Of a stretch of DNA of 64,000 bases, positions 24,131 through 32,530 are shown piece by piece. This DNA comes from an uncultured Roseiflexaceae bacterium (GTDB taxonomy: Bacteria > Chloroflexota > Chloroflexia > Chloroflexales > Roseiflexaceae). The notes beneath the pieces are model-generated. The model ran no database searches. It had not been told where the DNA came from and was given only the letters and a program-made list of their open reading frames with translations. The stretch spans positions 1 to 64,000 of the forward strand of contig CALJIC010000130.1 of the NCBI GenBank assembly GCA_937974195.1. The letters are read 5' to 3'. Both the position numbers and the translations under genes were made by a program. Every line of letters begins with the position of its first letter. The first letter of the stretch is position 1.

Positions 24131-24370
24131 ACACCTCCCTGCTCGCTTGGGTGAACGCCGTCACCCCGCTCACGTGGGTGAACGCCCGTCACCTCGTCAC
24201 CCCGTCACCTCATCACCCCGTCACCCGGCTCACGAGGCCGGACGGCCCGCCACACCTCCCTGCTCGCTTGGGTGAACGCCGCCACCCCGCTCACGTGGGT
24301 GAACGCCCATCACCCCGTCACCTTGTCACCCCGTCACCTCGTCACCCCGCCACCCGGCTCACGAGGCCGG
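24131..24370. repeat. Two tandem copies (121/129 bp) containing octamer GTCACCYY arrays
   Basis: Copy 1 (24131-24241) and copy 2 (24252-24370) share ACACCTCCCTGCTCGCTTGG, GTGAACGCCG, CTCACGTGGGTGAACGCCC and CTCACGAGGCCGG. Inside each is an array of 8-base units (GTCACCTC/GTCACCCC/ATCACCCC): five in copy 1 (24188-24227), six in copy 2 (24309-24356). The extra unit explains the 8-base difference. Copy 2 runs into the last codons and stop of the BKACE gene. It fills the gap 24040-24358, where no gene is seen. Confidence 0.8.
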
Positions 24371-25246
24371 GGCGACGGGCGCAGGCACCTTGCCCGGCTC
24401 CCGGCCGCGCAGCCCGAGGATGGCGCGCGCCTCGGCCGGCGAGGCCGGCGTGAGCTCCAGCTCGCGCGCGATGCGGACCGTGCGCGCGACCAGGCGCGCG
24501 TTGTTCTCGACCAGCTCGCCGCGCCGGTAGTAGACGTTGTCCTCCATGCCGACGCGCACGTTCAGGCCCATCGCCATGGCCATCGTCGTGATCGGCAGCT
24601 GGGTGCGCCCCATCGAGCTGACGAAGCAGATCGTATCGGGCGGGAGCCGCTCGACCATGCGCATCAGGTTGCGCGGGGTGCCGCGCAGCCCGCCCTGAGT
24701 CGGCGTGTTCAGCACGCAGTTCAGCACGTAGGGCGGCGTGAGCAGGCCGCTGGCGATCAGGTGCTCGGCCTCCTCGATCATCGCTTCGTTGTAGGCCTCC
24801 AGCTCCGGCTTGACGCCGCGGGCGCGCATCTCACGCGCGAAGCGCTCGATGTCCGAGCGGTGGTTGCTGAAGAACACCTGCTCGCCGCGGATGAAGAAGT
24901 TCAGCAGCCCCAGGTTCAGCGAGTTCATCTCCGGCGCGAGCAGGATGGTGTTCATGCGCTCCTCGACCGACAGGCGCGGGCTGCCGCCGGTGGTGAGCTG
25001 GATGATCGCGTCGGTCTCCGCACACAGCCGCTCGTGCAGCTCCCGGTAGATCTCCATGTCCATGGTGTTGCTGCCGTCCGGGTTGCGGGCGTGGATATGC
25101 AGGATCGCGGCGCCCTCGCGCCAGGCGGCCACCCCCTGCTCGACGATCTCGTCCGGCTGCTCCGGCAGGTTCGGGTTGGCCTCCTTGCCGTGGATGCCGC
25201 CGGTGAGCGCACACGTGATGATCACTCGTCCTTCGAGCTGTTGCAC
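24359..25246 (-). CDS. BKACE-family (DUF849) beta-keto acid cleavage enzyme
   Basis: This 295-residue member of the BKACE (3-keto-5-aminohexanoate cleavage enzyme, Kce) family condenses a beta-keto acid with acetyl-CoA and splits it to an acetoacetyl/CoA-ester pair. Visible elements are 'IITCALTGG' at the start, the zinc ligands H50-I-H52 in 'ILHIHARNPDG', 'TGGS', 'PEMNSLNLG', and late 'VGMEDN' carrying the Glu ligand. The start is a GTG at 25246 with AGGAGGAG upstream. Its terminal codons lie in the tandem repeat. In this sugar-acid locus a keto acid derived from an oxidised sugar is a possible substrate, unlike lysine-fermentation Kce. That is an inference from neighbours. Confidence 0.85.
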   Translation of the reverse strand: MQQLEGRVIITCALTGGIHGKEANPNLPEQPDEIVEQGVAAWREGAAILHIHARNPDGSNTMDMEIYRELHERLCAETDAIIQLTTGGSPRLSVEERMNTILLAPEMNSLNLGLLNFFIRGEQVFFSNHRSDIERFAREMRARGVKPELEAYNEAMIEEAEHLIASGLLTPPYVLNCVLNTPTQGGLRGTPRNLMRMVERLPPDTICFVSSMGRTQLPITTMAMAMGLNVRVGMEDNVYYRRGELVENNARLVARTVRIARELELTPASPAEARAILGLRGREPGKVPAPVAPAS

Positions 25247-25306
25247 GGCTCTCCTCCTCGTGGTCCGCAGCGCTGCGGGAGAAAGGGCTTCCAGAGACTG
25301 CGGGGC

Positions 25307-26296
25307 CTACCCCGCGGTGGCGCGCAGCAGCGTCTCCTGCACCAGCAGCTCGTGGGCCAGCGAGCGGTCCGGCGGGCGCTCCCCCGCAACCGCCGCGACG
25401 AACGCCTCGAGCTCGCGGTCGTAGAGCTCCTGCCGCTCCTGCACCGGCACCGGAACCAGCTGCTCGCCGGCCCGAAAGCCGCCGCGGTCCTCCGCCAGAC
25501 ACAGCCGGATCGCGCCCGCCGGCTCGAACGGCTCCATGATCGCGCTGCCCACGCGGCCGTAGACCTCGAAGCGCCGCGCGGGCGGCGGCGCCTCCATGGC
25601 CGCGATGTCCACGTAGGCCAGCGCGCCCGGGTACTCGAGCACCCCCAGCGTGTTGTCGCTGAACCCCGGCACCGCGCCGCCGTCGCTGCGCAGGAACGCC
25701 GTCACCCGCTCCGGGCGCCCGAGCAGCCAGACGATCTGATCGATCATGTGGCCGGCCAGGTCGTAGAAGATGCCGCCGCGGTGGACGGCGATCACCCGCT
25801 GCGCCTCGGCCGGGATGCACGTCGACATGTGGGCGCGCACGGCGTAGATCGTGCCGAGCAGCCCGGAGCGCGCCCAGGCGGCGATGCGCCGGAACCCCTC
25901 GTGGTAGCGGAACATGTAGCCCATCTGGAGCACCAGCCCGCGCTCCTCGGCCAGCGCCACGACGCGCTGCCAGCGCGCCCAGTCGTCGCCGGCCGGCTTG
26001 TCGTACCACACGTGCTTGCCGGCCAGCACGATCTGCTCGGTCTGGGCCAGGCTCTCGTCGTTGCGCCCCTCGGACGCCACGGCGACGACCGTCGGGTCGC
26101 CCAGCAGCTCGTCGGCGGTCTCGTACCAGCGCACGCCCGCGTACGGCCCGCCCGCATCCGCCAGCTCCCGCCGGCGCTCCGGGTCGGGCTCGTAGACGCC
26201 GGCCAGCTCGACGCGCGGGCTGTTTCTGAGCGCGAGCAGCTTCCCGGCAGCGTGGCCGTGCTTGGTGCCGTACTGTGCGATGCGGATGCGGCTCAT
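25307..26296 (-). CDS. Gfo/Idh/MocA-family oxidoreductase (atypical nucleotide loop)
   Basis: This 329-residue protein has the two-domain Gfo/Idh fold. The first strand reads 'IRIAQYGTKHGHAAGK', lacking the G-x-G-x-x-G of standard members, and the E-K-P motif appears as Y-D-K-P (residues about 115-118). The conserved His of the active site lies in 'FYDLAGHMIDQIVWLL'. These changes match a distinct subfamily rather than damage, because the domain is otherwise intact. It lies 36 bases downstream of the next oxidoreductase and 60 bases upstream of the BKACE gene, in the same direction. It probably oxidises a sugar or sugar-acid ring hydroxyl; the substrate is unknown. Confidence 0.83.
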   Translation of the reverse strand: MSRIRIAQYGTKHGHAAGKLLALRNSPRVELAGVYEPDPERRRELADAGGPYAGVRWYETADELLGDPTVVAVASEGRNDESLAQTEQIVLAGKHVWYDKPAGDDWARWQRVVALAEERGLVLQMGYMFRYHEGFRRIAAWARSGLLGTIYAVRAHMSTCIPAEAQRVIAVHRGGIFYDLAGHMIDQIVWLLGRPERVTAFLRSDGGAVPGFSDNTLGVLEYPGALAYVDIAAMEAPPPARRFEVYGRVGSAIMEPFEPAGAIRLCLAEDRGGFRAGEQLVPVPVQERQELYDRELEAFVAAVAGERPPDRSLAHELLVQETLLRATAG

Positions 26297-26332
26297 CGGC
26301 GCTCTGAGGGGTGGCCGCAGACTCCCGCGGCG

Positions 26333-27592
26333 CTATACAATCCCGAGCCCCTGGTCGATCGACCGCTGGTACGCGTCGATCTGTTCGGCGAGCACCTCAT
26401 CCACCGTCACCGGCCGGCCGAGCGCGCCGGACTCGAGCAGCGCGTAGGACACGGCGACCGACCGCGTGCCCTGCTCGGCGTCCACCTCGGCCGGGCGCTC
26501 GCCCCGGATCGCGGCCGCGAAGTCGGCGTACTCGACTGCGATCAGCTTGCGGTCGACTTCGGCGAACGGGAAGCTGTACTCGATCGCCCGCTCGCCGCCG
26601 AACATGCTGGCCGTCACCGGGTCGAGCCTGAAGCCCGGCACCAGGTCGAGCAGCGCCGCGCCCTGCACGTCCGCCTGCCCCGCGCGGTGCAGAGTGAGCG
26701 GCGCGCCGGTGCGGTCGCTCGGCATGCTCAGGGAGCCGCGCGAGCCGTGGATCTGGCGCGCCCACAGGTGCTGCCCGTGCCCGGCGTGGTCCTCGATGTA
26801 CTGCCCGACCGCCCCGCTGCGGAACAGCAGCGTCGCGTAGGCCGCGTCCTCGGCGGTGGCCTCGAAGGTGGCCGGCATCTCGCGCTGCCAGCGCCCGTAG
26901 ACGCCGGCGGGGTTCGTGGTCTCGCCGCCGGAGGCCGCGGGGTTCCTGCGCACCGGCTCGTGCAGGCGGGTCTGCGCGTACACCGTGTCGATCGGGCCGA
27001 GCAGGTACTCCAGCATATCCGCGTAGTGCACGCCGACGTCGAGCAGGACGCCGCTCTGGTCCTTCTGGTGGCGCCAGACCGAGATCAGCATCTGGTCGCC
27101 GCCGTCCACCACGTGGTGGATGGCGAAGCGCGGCGTGCCGATCGCGCCCGCGTCGAGCAGCGCCTTCGCCAGCCGGTTCACCGGGTCGCGCCGGTAGTTC
27201 TCGGCGACGCTCAGCACCCGCCCGGCGGCGCGCGCGGCCTCGCGGATGCGGTTGCAGGCCCGCACAGTCAGGCCGAGCGGCTTCTCGACCATCGCGTGCC
27301 AGCCGCGCCCGAGCGCCTCGAGGGCGATCACGTGGTGCGAGCGCGGCGTGGTGGTGATGTCGACCGCCTCGACGCCGTGCGCCTCGAGCTGCGCAAGATC
27401 AGCGGCCACCGCGGGCCGCGAGCCGAAGAAGCCCGCCGCCTGGTCGGCGAGCGACTCGGCGTTGGCGGCCACCGGGTCGCAGGCGGCGACGAGCTCGAAG
27501 TCGGCCCAGCCGGCGCGCCGCAGCTCGGCGAGGCCGTACAGGTGGCGGTGCCCCATCCCGCCGCAGCCGACGATCGCGAGGCGTATGGTCAT
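26333..27592 (-). CDS. Gfo/Idh/MocA-family oxidoreductase
   Basis: This 419-residue standard member has the loop 'VGCGGMGHRH', 'E-K-P-L' in 'HAMVEKPLGL', and the 'GGDQMLISVWRHQKDQSGVLLDVGVHYADMLEYL' region, split here by its D-x-x-x-H-x-x-D active-site pattern. At 419 residues it is longer than the usual 330-390, with an extended C-terminal domain. ATG 27592 has AGAGGAA upstream. It is followed closely by a second, atypical Gfo/Idh gene; paired oxidoreductases of this fold often act on the two ends of an oxidation/re-reduction cycle (as in inositol or 3-keto-sugar chemistry). The substrate is not identified. Confidence 0.87.
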   Translation of the reverse strand: MTIRLAIVGCGGMGHRHLYGLAELRRAGWADFELVAACDPVAANAESLADQAAGFFGSRPAVAADLAQLEAHGVEAVDITTTPRSHHVIALEALGRGWHAMVEKPLGLTVRACNRIREAARAAGRVLSVAENYRRDPVNRLAKALLDAGAIGTPRFAIHHVVDGGDQMLISVWRHQKDQSGVLLDVGVHYADMLEYLLGPIDTVYAQTRLHEPVRRNPAASGGETTNPAGVYGRWQREMPATFEATAEDAAYATLLFRSGAVGQYIEDHAGHGQHLWARQIHGSRGSLSMPSDRTGAPLTLHRAGQADVQGAALLDLVPGFRLDPVTASMFGGERAIEYSFPFAEVDRKLIAVEYADFAAAIRGERPAEVDAEQGTRSVAVSYALLESGALGRPVTVDEVLAEQIDAYQRSIDQGLGIV

Positions 27593-27678
27593 GGCTCGTT
27601 CCTCTGTAACTCAGCGAAGTGTCCGTGGCGGGCCTGCGCCCCTCCACACCTCCCCGCGGGAGGCGCCGCCTGCTGGCG

Positions 27679-28767
27679 TCACCCGCCGACGATGTGCACG
27701 CACACCGGGGTTGGCACCGCGGCGACCAGCCCGGTCTCGTGCAGCGCGCCGGTCGCCTGGTCGATGCGGAAGGTGACGATCGTGTCGGTGTCCTGGTTGG
27801 CGGCCAGCAGGTAGGCCCCGGTCGGGTCGACCGCGAAGTTGCGCGGCGTCCGCCCGCCGGTCGGCACGTGGCCGGCGGCGGTGAGCCGCCCGGTCGCCTC
27901 ATCCACCGTGAAGACCGCGATGCTGTCGTGGCCGCGGTTCGAGCCGTACAGAAAGCGCCCCGACGGGTGGAGGTGGATGTCGGCGCAGGCGTTGCGCCCT
28001 TCGAACCCGTCCGGCAGCGTCGACAGCGTCTGCAGCTCGCGCAGCGCGCCGCGCTCCCGGTCGTAGGCGAAGGCGGTGACGGTCGAGCCGCGCTCGTTGA
28101 TGCAGTACAGGTACCCGCGGTCGTGCAGCGCGAGGTGGCGCGGCCCGGCCGCAGGCGCCAGCTCGGCCCACGGCGGCTCGTTCGGCACCAGCGCGCCGCG
28201 CCCGCCGTCGAGCCGGTAGACGTAGATCCGGTCGAGCCCGCAGTCCGGCACCAGGACGAAGTCGCCGACCGGCACGGCCGCGTGCGGGTGCGGGCCGTCG
28301 TGGAAGCGGGACGGCCCCTCGTGCTGCACCACCGCCGCAGGGGCGCCGAGCGCGCCATCCTCGCCGATCGGCAGGAGCGTCACGCTGCCGCCGCTGTAGT
28401 TCGCGGTCACCAGCCAGCGCCCGGTCGGGTCGACGCTGACGTAGCACGGGTGCGCGCCGTGGGTCGGCTGGTGGTTGATCGGCGTCAGGTCGCCGCTGCG
28501 GCCGTCGATCGCGAAGGCGCTGGCCGCGCCGCCCGGCGATCCCGCGTACTCCCCCACCTCCTGCACCGCGTAGAGGAAGCGCCGCGACGGGTCCACCGTC
28601 ACGAACGACGGGTTGACGACGCCGCCGGCGGCGCTCTGCAGGCGCAGCGCCCCGCTGGCCAGGTCCAGCCGGTAGACGTAGATCCCCTCGGCCTTGCCGT
28701 GGACGTGGGGCAGCTGCTGGGTGTACGTCCCGACGTACACCACCAGCTCGCCTGTGCTCTGGCTCAT
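27679..28767 (-). CDS. Lactonase-family beta-propeller (6-phosphogluconolactonase type)
   Basis: This 362-residue protein of the YbhE/Pgl seven-bladed propeller family hydrolyses sugar-acid lactones. It opens 'VYVGTYTQQLPHVHGKAEGIYVYRLD', the usual G-T-Y-T start. The repeating blades show 'P-S-F-V-T-V-D-P-S-R-R-F-L-Y-A-V', 'GAHPCYVSVDPTGRWLVTANY', 'HPHAAVP', 'GPRHLALHDRGYLYCINE' and 'TPRNFAVDPTGAYLLAANQDTD'. No signal peptide is seen, so it is cytosolic. ATG 28767 has AGGAG five bases upstream. A lactonase beside several sugar dehydrogenases fits opening of a lactone formed by C1 oxidation. Confidence 0.9.
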   Translation of the reverse strand: MSQSTGELVVYVGTYTQQLPHVHGKAEGIYVYRLDLASGALRLQSAAGGVVNPSFVTVDPSRRFLYAVQEVGEYAGSPGGAASAFAIDGRSGDLTPINHQPTHGAHPCYVSVDPTGRWLVTANYSGGSVTLLPIGEDGALGAPAAVVQHEGPSRFHDGPHPHAAVPVGDFVLVPDCGLDRIYVYRLDGGRGALVPNEPPWAELAPAAGPRHLALHDRGYLYCINERGSTVTAFAYDRERGALRELQTLSTLPDGFEGRNACADIHLHPSGRFLYGSNRGHDSIAVFTVDEATGRLTAAGHVPTGGRTPRNFAVDPTGAYLLAANQDTDTIVTFRIDQATGALHETGLVAAVPTPVCVHIVGG

Positions 28768-28797
28768 AGCAGCTCCTGACGATCTTCGCTTCTGCCC

Positions 28798-29919
28798 TTA
28801 CGCACCTTCAGTATCCGAGGTCATGCGCTCGCCGCGCAGCAGGAAGGCGCGGATGTCGTACGGGCCGGGGCGCTCCGGCGCCAGGTGCCCGGACTCGACC
28901 ATCAGGTCGAGCGGGTTGAGGCGCGTCTCCATCGGCAGCAGCACCTTCTCGTGGCGCCTGGCCGACTCGTAGACCGCGTGGACCATCTGCAGCGCCTTGA
29001 GGCCGTTCATCGCGTCGCCGCGGAAGGTGTCGCGCCGCCCCTCGACCCAGTCGGCCAGCTCGGCCATCTGCGCCGCCGGCGCCTCGTACCACTCGAAGTC
29101 GTCGCCGTGGTCGGCGACCTTGTGGAACTGGCCGTCCGGCTCGTGCAGCTGCCACGTCCCGCCCGTCTCGCGGTTCAAGATCTGCAGGTTGCGGGTGGTC
29201 AGGTTGATCATCCCGTCGGTGCCGTAGATCAGCGCGCCCTGGTAGACGATCGGCGTCACGTCGCTGAGCAGCGTCGCGACCGTCCCGTTGGTGAAGTGGA
29301 AGACGCCCACGGCGCAGTCCTCGATGCGCGTGCTGCGCTCGTAGCGGTCGGTCTTGCGCTCGATGTTGCCCATCACCCAGTCGCAGTCCACGTCGCCGAG
29401 CAGGTAGCGGTACATGTCGGTCTGGTGCGTGCTGTAGTTCGGCAGGCCGTCGGCGGCGAAGCTCTGGATCATGCGCACCTCGCCGATCGCCCCCTGGGCG
29501 ATCAGGTCGCGCGCCAGGGTGTAGGAGGGCAGGAAGCGGCGCTGGTGCGCCACGGCGAGCTTCACGCCGTTGCGCCGGCAGGCGATGATCATCTGCTCGG
29601 CGTGGCCGAGGGTGTCGGCCATCGGCTTCTCGCACAGGATGGCCTTGGGGCGGAACGTGGCCGCGGCGATCGTCCAGGGGGCGTGGCCGGGGTGCCAGGT
29701 GCAGATCGAGACCACATCCGGCCGCTCCTCCGCCAGCATGGCGCGGGCGTCGGTGTAGTGGCGCGGGGAGATGTTGAAGGTGCGGTCCTTCTCGGCCATG
29801 GCCGACTCCTCGAGGTCGGCCAGGCCGACGATCTCGTAGCGGCCGCTGTCCAGGTAGCCGCGGATGTGGATGTTGGCGATCCCGCCCGCTCCGATGATGC
29901 CGACGCGCAGCTTGGACAT
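28798..29919 (-). CDS. Gfo/Idh/MocA-family oxidoreductase
   Basis: This 373-residue protein has a canonical loop 'VGIIGAGGIANIH', 'LADLEESAM' after strand 2, C-E-K-P-M at 'AILCEKPMADT', and an active-site segment 'MYRYLLGDVDCDWVMGN' with a nearby His in 'STHQTDM'. The C-terminal tail of about 40 residues after the usual final helix ('METRLNPLDLMVESGHLAPE...') is longer than normal. ATG 29919 has GGGAG upstream. It is followed 30 bases later by the lactonase, so the pair could form and open a lactone. The substrate is inferred only as a sugar or sugar acid. Confidence 0.87.
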   Translation of the reverse strand: MSKLRVGIIGAGGIANIHIRGYLDSGRYEIVGLADLEESAMAEKDRTFNISPRHYTDARAMLAEERPDVVSICTWHPGHAPWTIAAATFRPKAILCEKPMADTLGHAEQMIIACRRNGVKLAVAHQRRFLPSYTLARDLIAQGAIGEVRMIQSFAADGLPNYSTHQTDMYRYLLGDVDCDWVMGNIERKTDRYERSTRIEDCAVGVFHFTNGTVATLLSDVTPIVYQGALIYGTDGMINLTTRNLQILNRETGGTWQLHEPDGQFHKVADHGDDFEWYEAPAAQMAELADWVEGRRDTFRGDAMNGLKALQMVHAVYESARRHEKVLLPMETRLNPLDLMVESGHLAPERPGPYDIRAFLLRGERMTSDTEGA

Positions 29920-29957
29920 GGGTGGCTCCCGTTGTGTTTCAGATAGAGGAAGTGAGG

Positions 29958-30725
29958 CTACACCGCCGTGTACCCGCCGTCCACGCACAGCACCTGCCCG
30001 GTGATCATGCGCGCCGCGGGCGAGGCCAGGAACACCACCGCCGCCGCGATCTCCTCCGGCTCGGCGGTGCGCCCCATCGGCACCTTCTCCAGATTCTTGG
30101 CGAACTCCGGGTTCTGCAGCGCCCGCTCGAGCATCGGCGTGCGCGTGAAGGTCGGCGCGACGCAGTTGACGGTGATGTTGTGCGGCGCCCACTCGGCCGC
30201 CAGCGCCCGCGAGAGGTTGCCCACGCCGCCCTTGGCGCCGCTGTAGACGCTCCGCAGCGCCCCGCCGACCACCCCGACCTGCGAGGTGATCTGGATGATG
30301 CTGCCGGCGATGCCGCGCTCGACCATGCTCTGGGCGACCGCGGTCGACATGAAGAAGACGCCCTTCAGGTTGACGTCGACGACCAGGTCGAACTCCTCTT
30401 CGGTGTACTCCAGCGCCGGCTTCGGAACATTCGCCCCCGCGTTGTTCACCAGCACGTCGATGCGGCCGTAGGCCTCGAGCACCTGGCCGACGAAGGCGCG
30501 GATGCTGTCGACCCGCGCGACGTCCAGCTGCCAGGCCGCCGCCCGCCGCCCCATGGCGCGGCAGGCCTCCGCGACCGCCTCGCTCTCCTCCACGGTGCGG
30601 CTGCCGAGCGCCAGGTGCGCCCCGTGGTGCGCGCAGGCCTCGGCGATCGCCTTGCCGATCCCGCGCCCGGCGCCGGTGACGACCACGACCTTGTCGGTCA
30701 GATCGAAGCTCAGTGGTTGTGCCAT
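29958..30725 (-). CDS. Short-chain dehydrogenase/reductase (SDR)
   Basis: This 255-residue classical SDR shows 'TGAGRGIGKAIAEAC', 'VNNAGANVPKPA', catalytic Ser in 'IIQITSQVG', 'VYSGAKGGVGNLSRAL' and the C-terminal 'ITGQVLCVDGGYTAV' typical of family members. An Arg/Thr after strand 2 ('LGSRTVEES') suggests NADP preference, in contrast to the SDRs further along. The NNAGANVPKP segment is close to that of the SDR at 23269-24039, indicating related substrates. It is located between a Gfo/Idh gene and two TIM-barrel isomerases. Confidence 0.88.
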   Translation of the reverse strand: MAQPLSFDLTDKVVVVTGAGRGIGKAIAEACAHHGAHLALGSRTVEESEAVAEACRAMGRRAAAWQLDVARVDSIRAFVGQVLEAYGRIDVLVNNAGANVPKPALEYTEEEFDLVVDVNLKGVFFMSTAVAQSMVERGIAGSIIQITSQVGVVGGALRSVYSGAKGGVGNLSRALAAEWAPHNITVNCVAPTFTRTPMLERALQNPEFAKNLEKVPMGRTAEPEEIAAAVVFLASPAARMITGQVLCVDGGYTAV

Positions 30726-30769
30726 CTGGCCATGCCTTTCATCAGTCAAACCGCTCGCGCGGCTGGAGA

Positions 30770-31621
30770 TCACGCGGGCCCCGGCCGCCGCGCCGGGCCG
30801 CCCGCCTCGACCCACGCCCGGTCGGCGTAGGCCACGGCGCGCCGCAGCCCCTCCTCGCCGGTCCTGCTGGCCTCCTCGACGCTCACCCAGCCGTCGAAGC
30901 CGCCGGCCACCAGCCTGCGCAGCAGCTCGACGATCGGCGCCGCCCCGGTGCCGAGCACCACCGGCTCGAACGCCCCCGCGCGCCGGATGTCGCTCAGGTG
31001 GACCGCCCCGACCCGCCCCAGCACCTGCTCCAGCAGCGCGAGCGGGTCGTCGCCGAGCGCCAGCGGGTTGGCGGTGTCGAACAGCACTCCGAGGCCGCTG
31101 CCCTCCGTACGCCGCACCACCTCGAGGAAGCGCGCCGCCGGCTGAGTGAAGTCGTTCGCGCGCCAGTACGCGCCGCGCACGTGGTTCTCGTACAGCAGCC
31201 GCACGCCCGCCGCCTGCGCCTCATCGACGCACGCGCTCAGCCCCGCGGCGGCCCAGGCCAGCCCGTCGCGCTCCTCGACGCCCGGGTGGTCCTGGCCGGC
31301 GGTGACGCGCAGGAAGGGCGCGCCCAGACGCGCGGCGGCCTCGATCCAGGCCCGCAGGTCTTCGACCTGGCGCTGGCGCTCCGCCGCGTCGGGATGGGTG
31401 AAGTCGGTGTAGGTGGCGAGCATCACGATCTGCACCCCGGCCGACTCGGCGGCGCGGCGCAGCTCGGCCAGATAGGCGGGGCTGCGGCTGGCGACGTGCG
31501 CCACGCTGAGGTCGGCGCCATCGAGCCCGAGCGCGGCCGCCAGCTCGAACCAGGCCGGCAGCGTGAGGCGCCCCGAGGCCAGGTCCGGGTAGAGCGAGAC
31601 CGGCAGACAGCTGAGCTTCAT
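30770..31621 (-). CDS. Sugar phosphate isomerase/epimerase-like TIM barrel
   Basis: This 283-residue xylose-isomerase-like (AP endonuclease 2) TIM barrel has metal ligands expected at strand ends: Glu in 'VRLLYENHV', Asp in 'GVLFDTANP', His in 'GAVHLSDIR' and Glu in 'GWVSVEEAS'. All four are present. Members isomerise or epimerise keto-sugars, dehydrate inosose (IolE type), or act in C-glycoside cleavage. The start ATG overlaps the stop of the next isomerase gene upstream (ATGA), so the pair is co-translated. No phosphate-binding motif is visible. The true substrate is unknown, but a keto-sugar is likely. Confidence 0.85.
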   Translation of the reverse strand: MKLSCLPVSLYPDLASGRLTLPAWFELAAALGLDGADLSVAHVASRSPAYLAELRRAAESAGVQIVMLATYTDFTHPDAAERQRQVEDLRAWIEAAARLGAPFLRVTAGQDHPGVEERDGLAWAAAGLSACVDEAQAAGVRLLYENHVRGAYWRANDFTQPAARFLEVVRRTEGSGLGVLFDTANPLALGDDPLALLEQVLGRVGAVHLSDIRRAGAFEPVVLGTGAAPIVELLRRLVAGGFDGWVSVEEASRTGEEGLRRAVAYADRAWVEAGGPARRPGPA

Positions 31622-32457
31622 CGCGCGATGCCCGCCTCGTCGAACGCCTTCGCCAGCGTGTTGTACGTCAGCTCCGCCGCCGCCAGCGGGTCGTAGTTCG
31701 GCCGCCGCTGCACCATGATGCTGACCTCGGCGGTGATGTAGCCGTCGTAGCCGTGCTCGCGCATCGCGTGCAGGTAGCCGACCCAGTCGAACGGCGCCTC
31801 GCCGGGGATGAGGAACTCGTGGTGCGGCGCCAGGCCGCGCTCGCTCTTCACGTGGGTGTGCACGGTGTGCGGGGCGAGCGCGGCGACCGACTCCTGGTAC
31901 GGGACGCCCTGCACGTTGAAGTGGCTGATGTCGAAGTTCAGCTTGAGGAACGGCGAGTCGACCGCCCGCAGCAGCTCCAGCACCCGGTCGATGCTGTCGA
32001 GCATGTCGGCCACGTGCGGCTCGGCGGCGATCACCACACCGCGCTGCTCGCCGTAGCGCACCAGCTCGCCCATGCGCTCGAACAGCAGCCCCTTCAGCTC
32101 GTCCCAGTCGTCCGACTTCCCGCCCACCGTCGTGTCCACCGCCGGCGGGGTGCCGTCGATCGCCCACTCGGTCGCCAGGTCCACCGCGTCGGTCAGCCGC
32201 TTCCAGTGGGCCGCCGCGACCTCCGGGTCGCGCTCCACCATGCTGGTCTGGGCGGCGATCGCCGGCAGCTCCAGGCCGTGGTCCTTCAGCATCTGCGCGA
32301 TCCGCCGGCGCTCGGCGCGGTCGAGCCGGCTGAGCTCGGTGGTGTAGCCGGGGATCACCGTCAGCTCGACCCCCTTGTAGCCGAGGTTGGCCAGGAACGG
32401 GATGAACGTGTCGGGCGGGACGGTGGGCATGCCCCAGGTGCAGTACCCTATTTTCAT
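31618..32457 (-). CDS. Sugar phosphate isomerase/epimerase-like TIM barrel
   Basis: This 279-residue xylose-isomerase-like barrel begins 'MKIGYCTWGMPTVPPDTFIPFLANLGYKGVELT'-type strand 1 (written here in part). Metal ligands are visible as Glu in 'VVIAAEPHV', Asp and His in 'LKLNFDISHFN', His in 'HTVHTHVKS' and Glu in 'GYITAEVSI'. It resembles 3-keto-sugar or inosose-processing members more than phosphate-sugar enzymes. Its TGA overlaps the ATG of the following isomerase (31621-31618), giving translational coupling. Two non-identical barrels together recall heterodimeric or sequential isomerases. Confidence 0.85.
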   Translation of the reverse strand: MKIGYCTWGMPTVPPDTFIPFLANLGYKGVELTVIPGYTTELSRLDRAERRRIAQMLKDHGLELPAIAAQTSMVERDPEVAAAHWKRLTDAVDLATEWAIDGTPPAVDTTVGGKSDDWDELKGLLFERMGELVRYGEQRGVVIAAEPHVADMLDSIDRVLELLRAVDSPFLKLNFDISHFNVQGVPYQESVAALAPHTVHTHVKSERGLAPHHEFLIPGEAPFDWVGYLHAMREHGYDGYITAEVSIMVQRRPNYDPLAAAELTYNTLAKAFDEAGIAR

Positions 32458-32530
32458 GGATCGCTCCCTTGTCCTTAGGATGTGGCGATGGAACCGGGTG
32501 CGGGAGAATGCGCGGCTGAGGCGGCGCGGC

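Noticed and set aside
24188..24356. Octamer repeats considered as a CRISPR array
   Set aside because: The units are 8 bases with no spacers of uniform length and no cas genes nearby.
24272..27814. An 1180-codon open frame on the plus strand across the BKACE and two oxidoreductase genes
   Set aside because: It is the complement of three well-supported minus-strand genes. Its product is Arg/His/Gly/Leu-rich low-information sequence typical of antisense frames in high-GC DNA.
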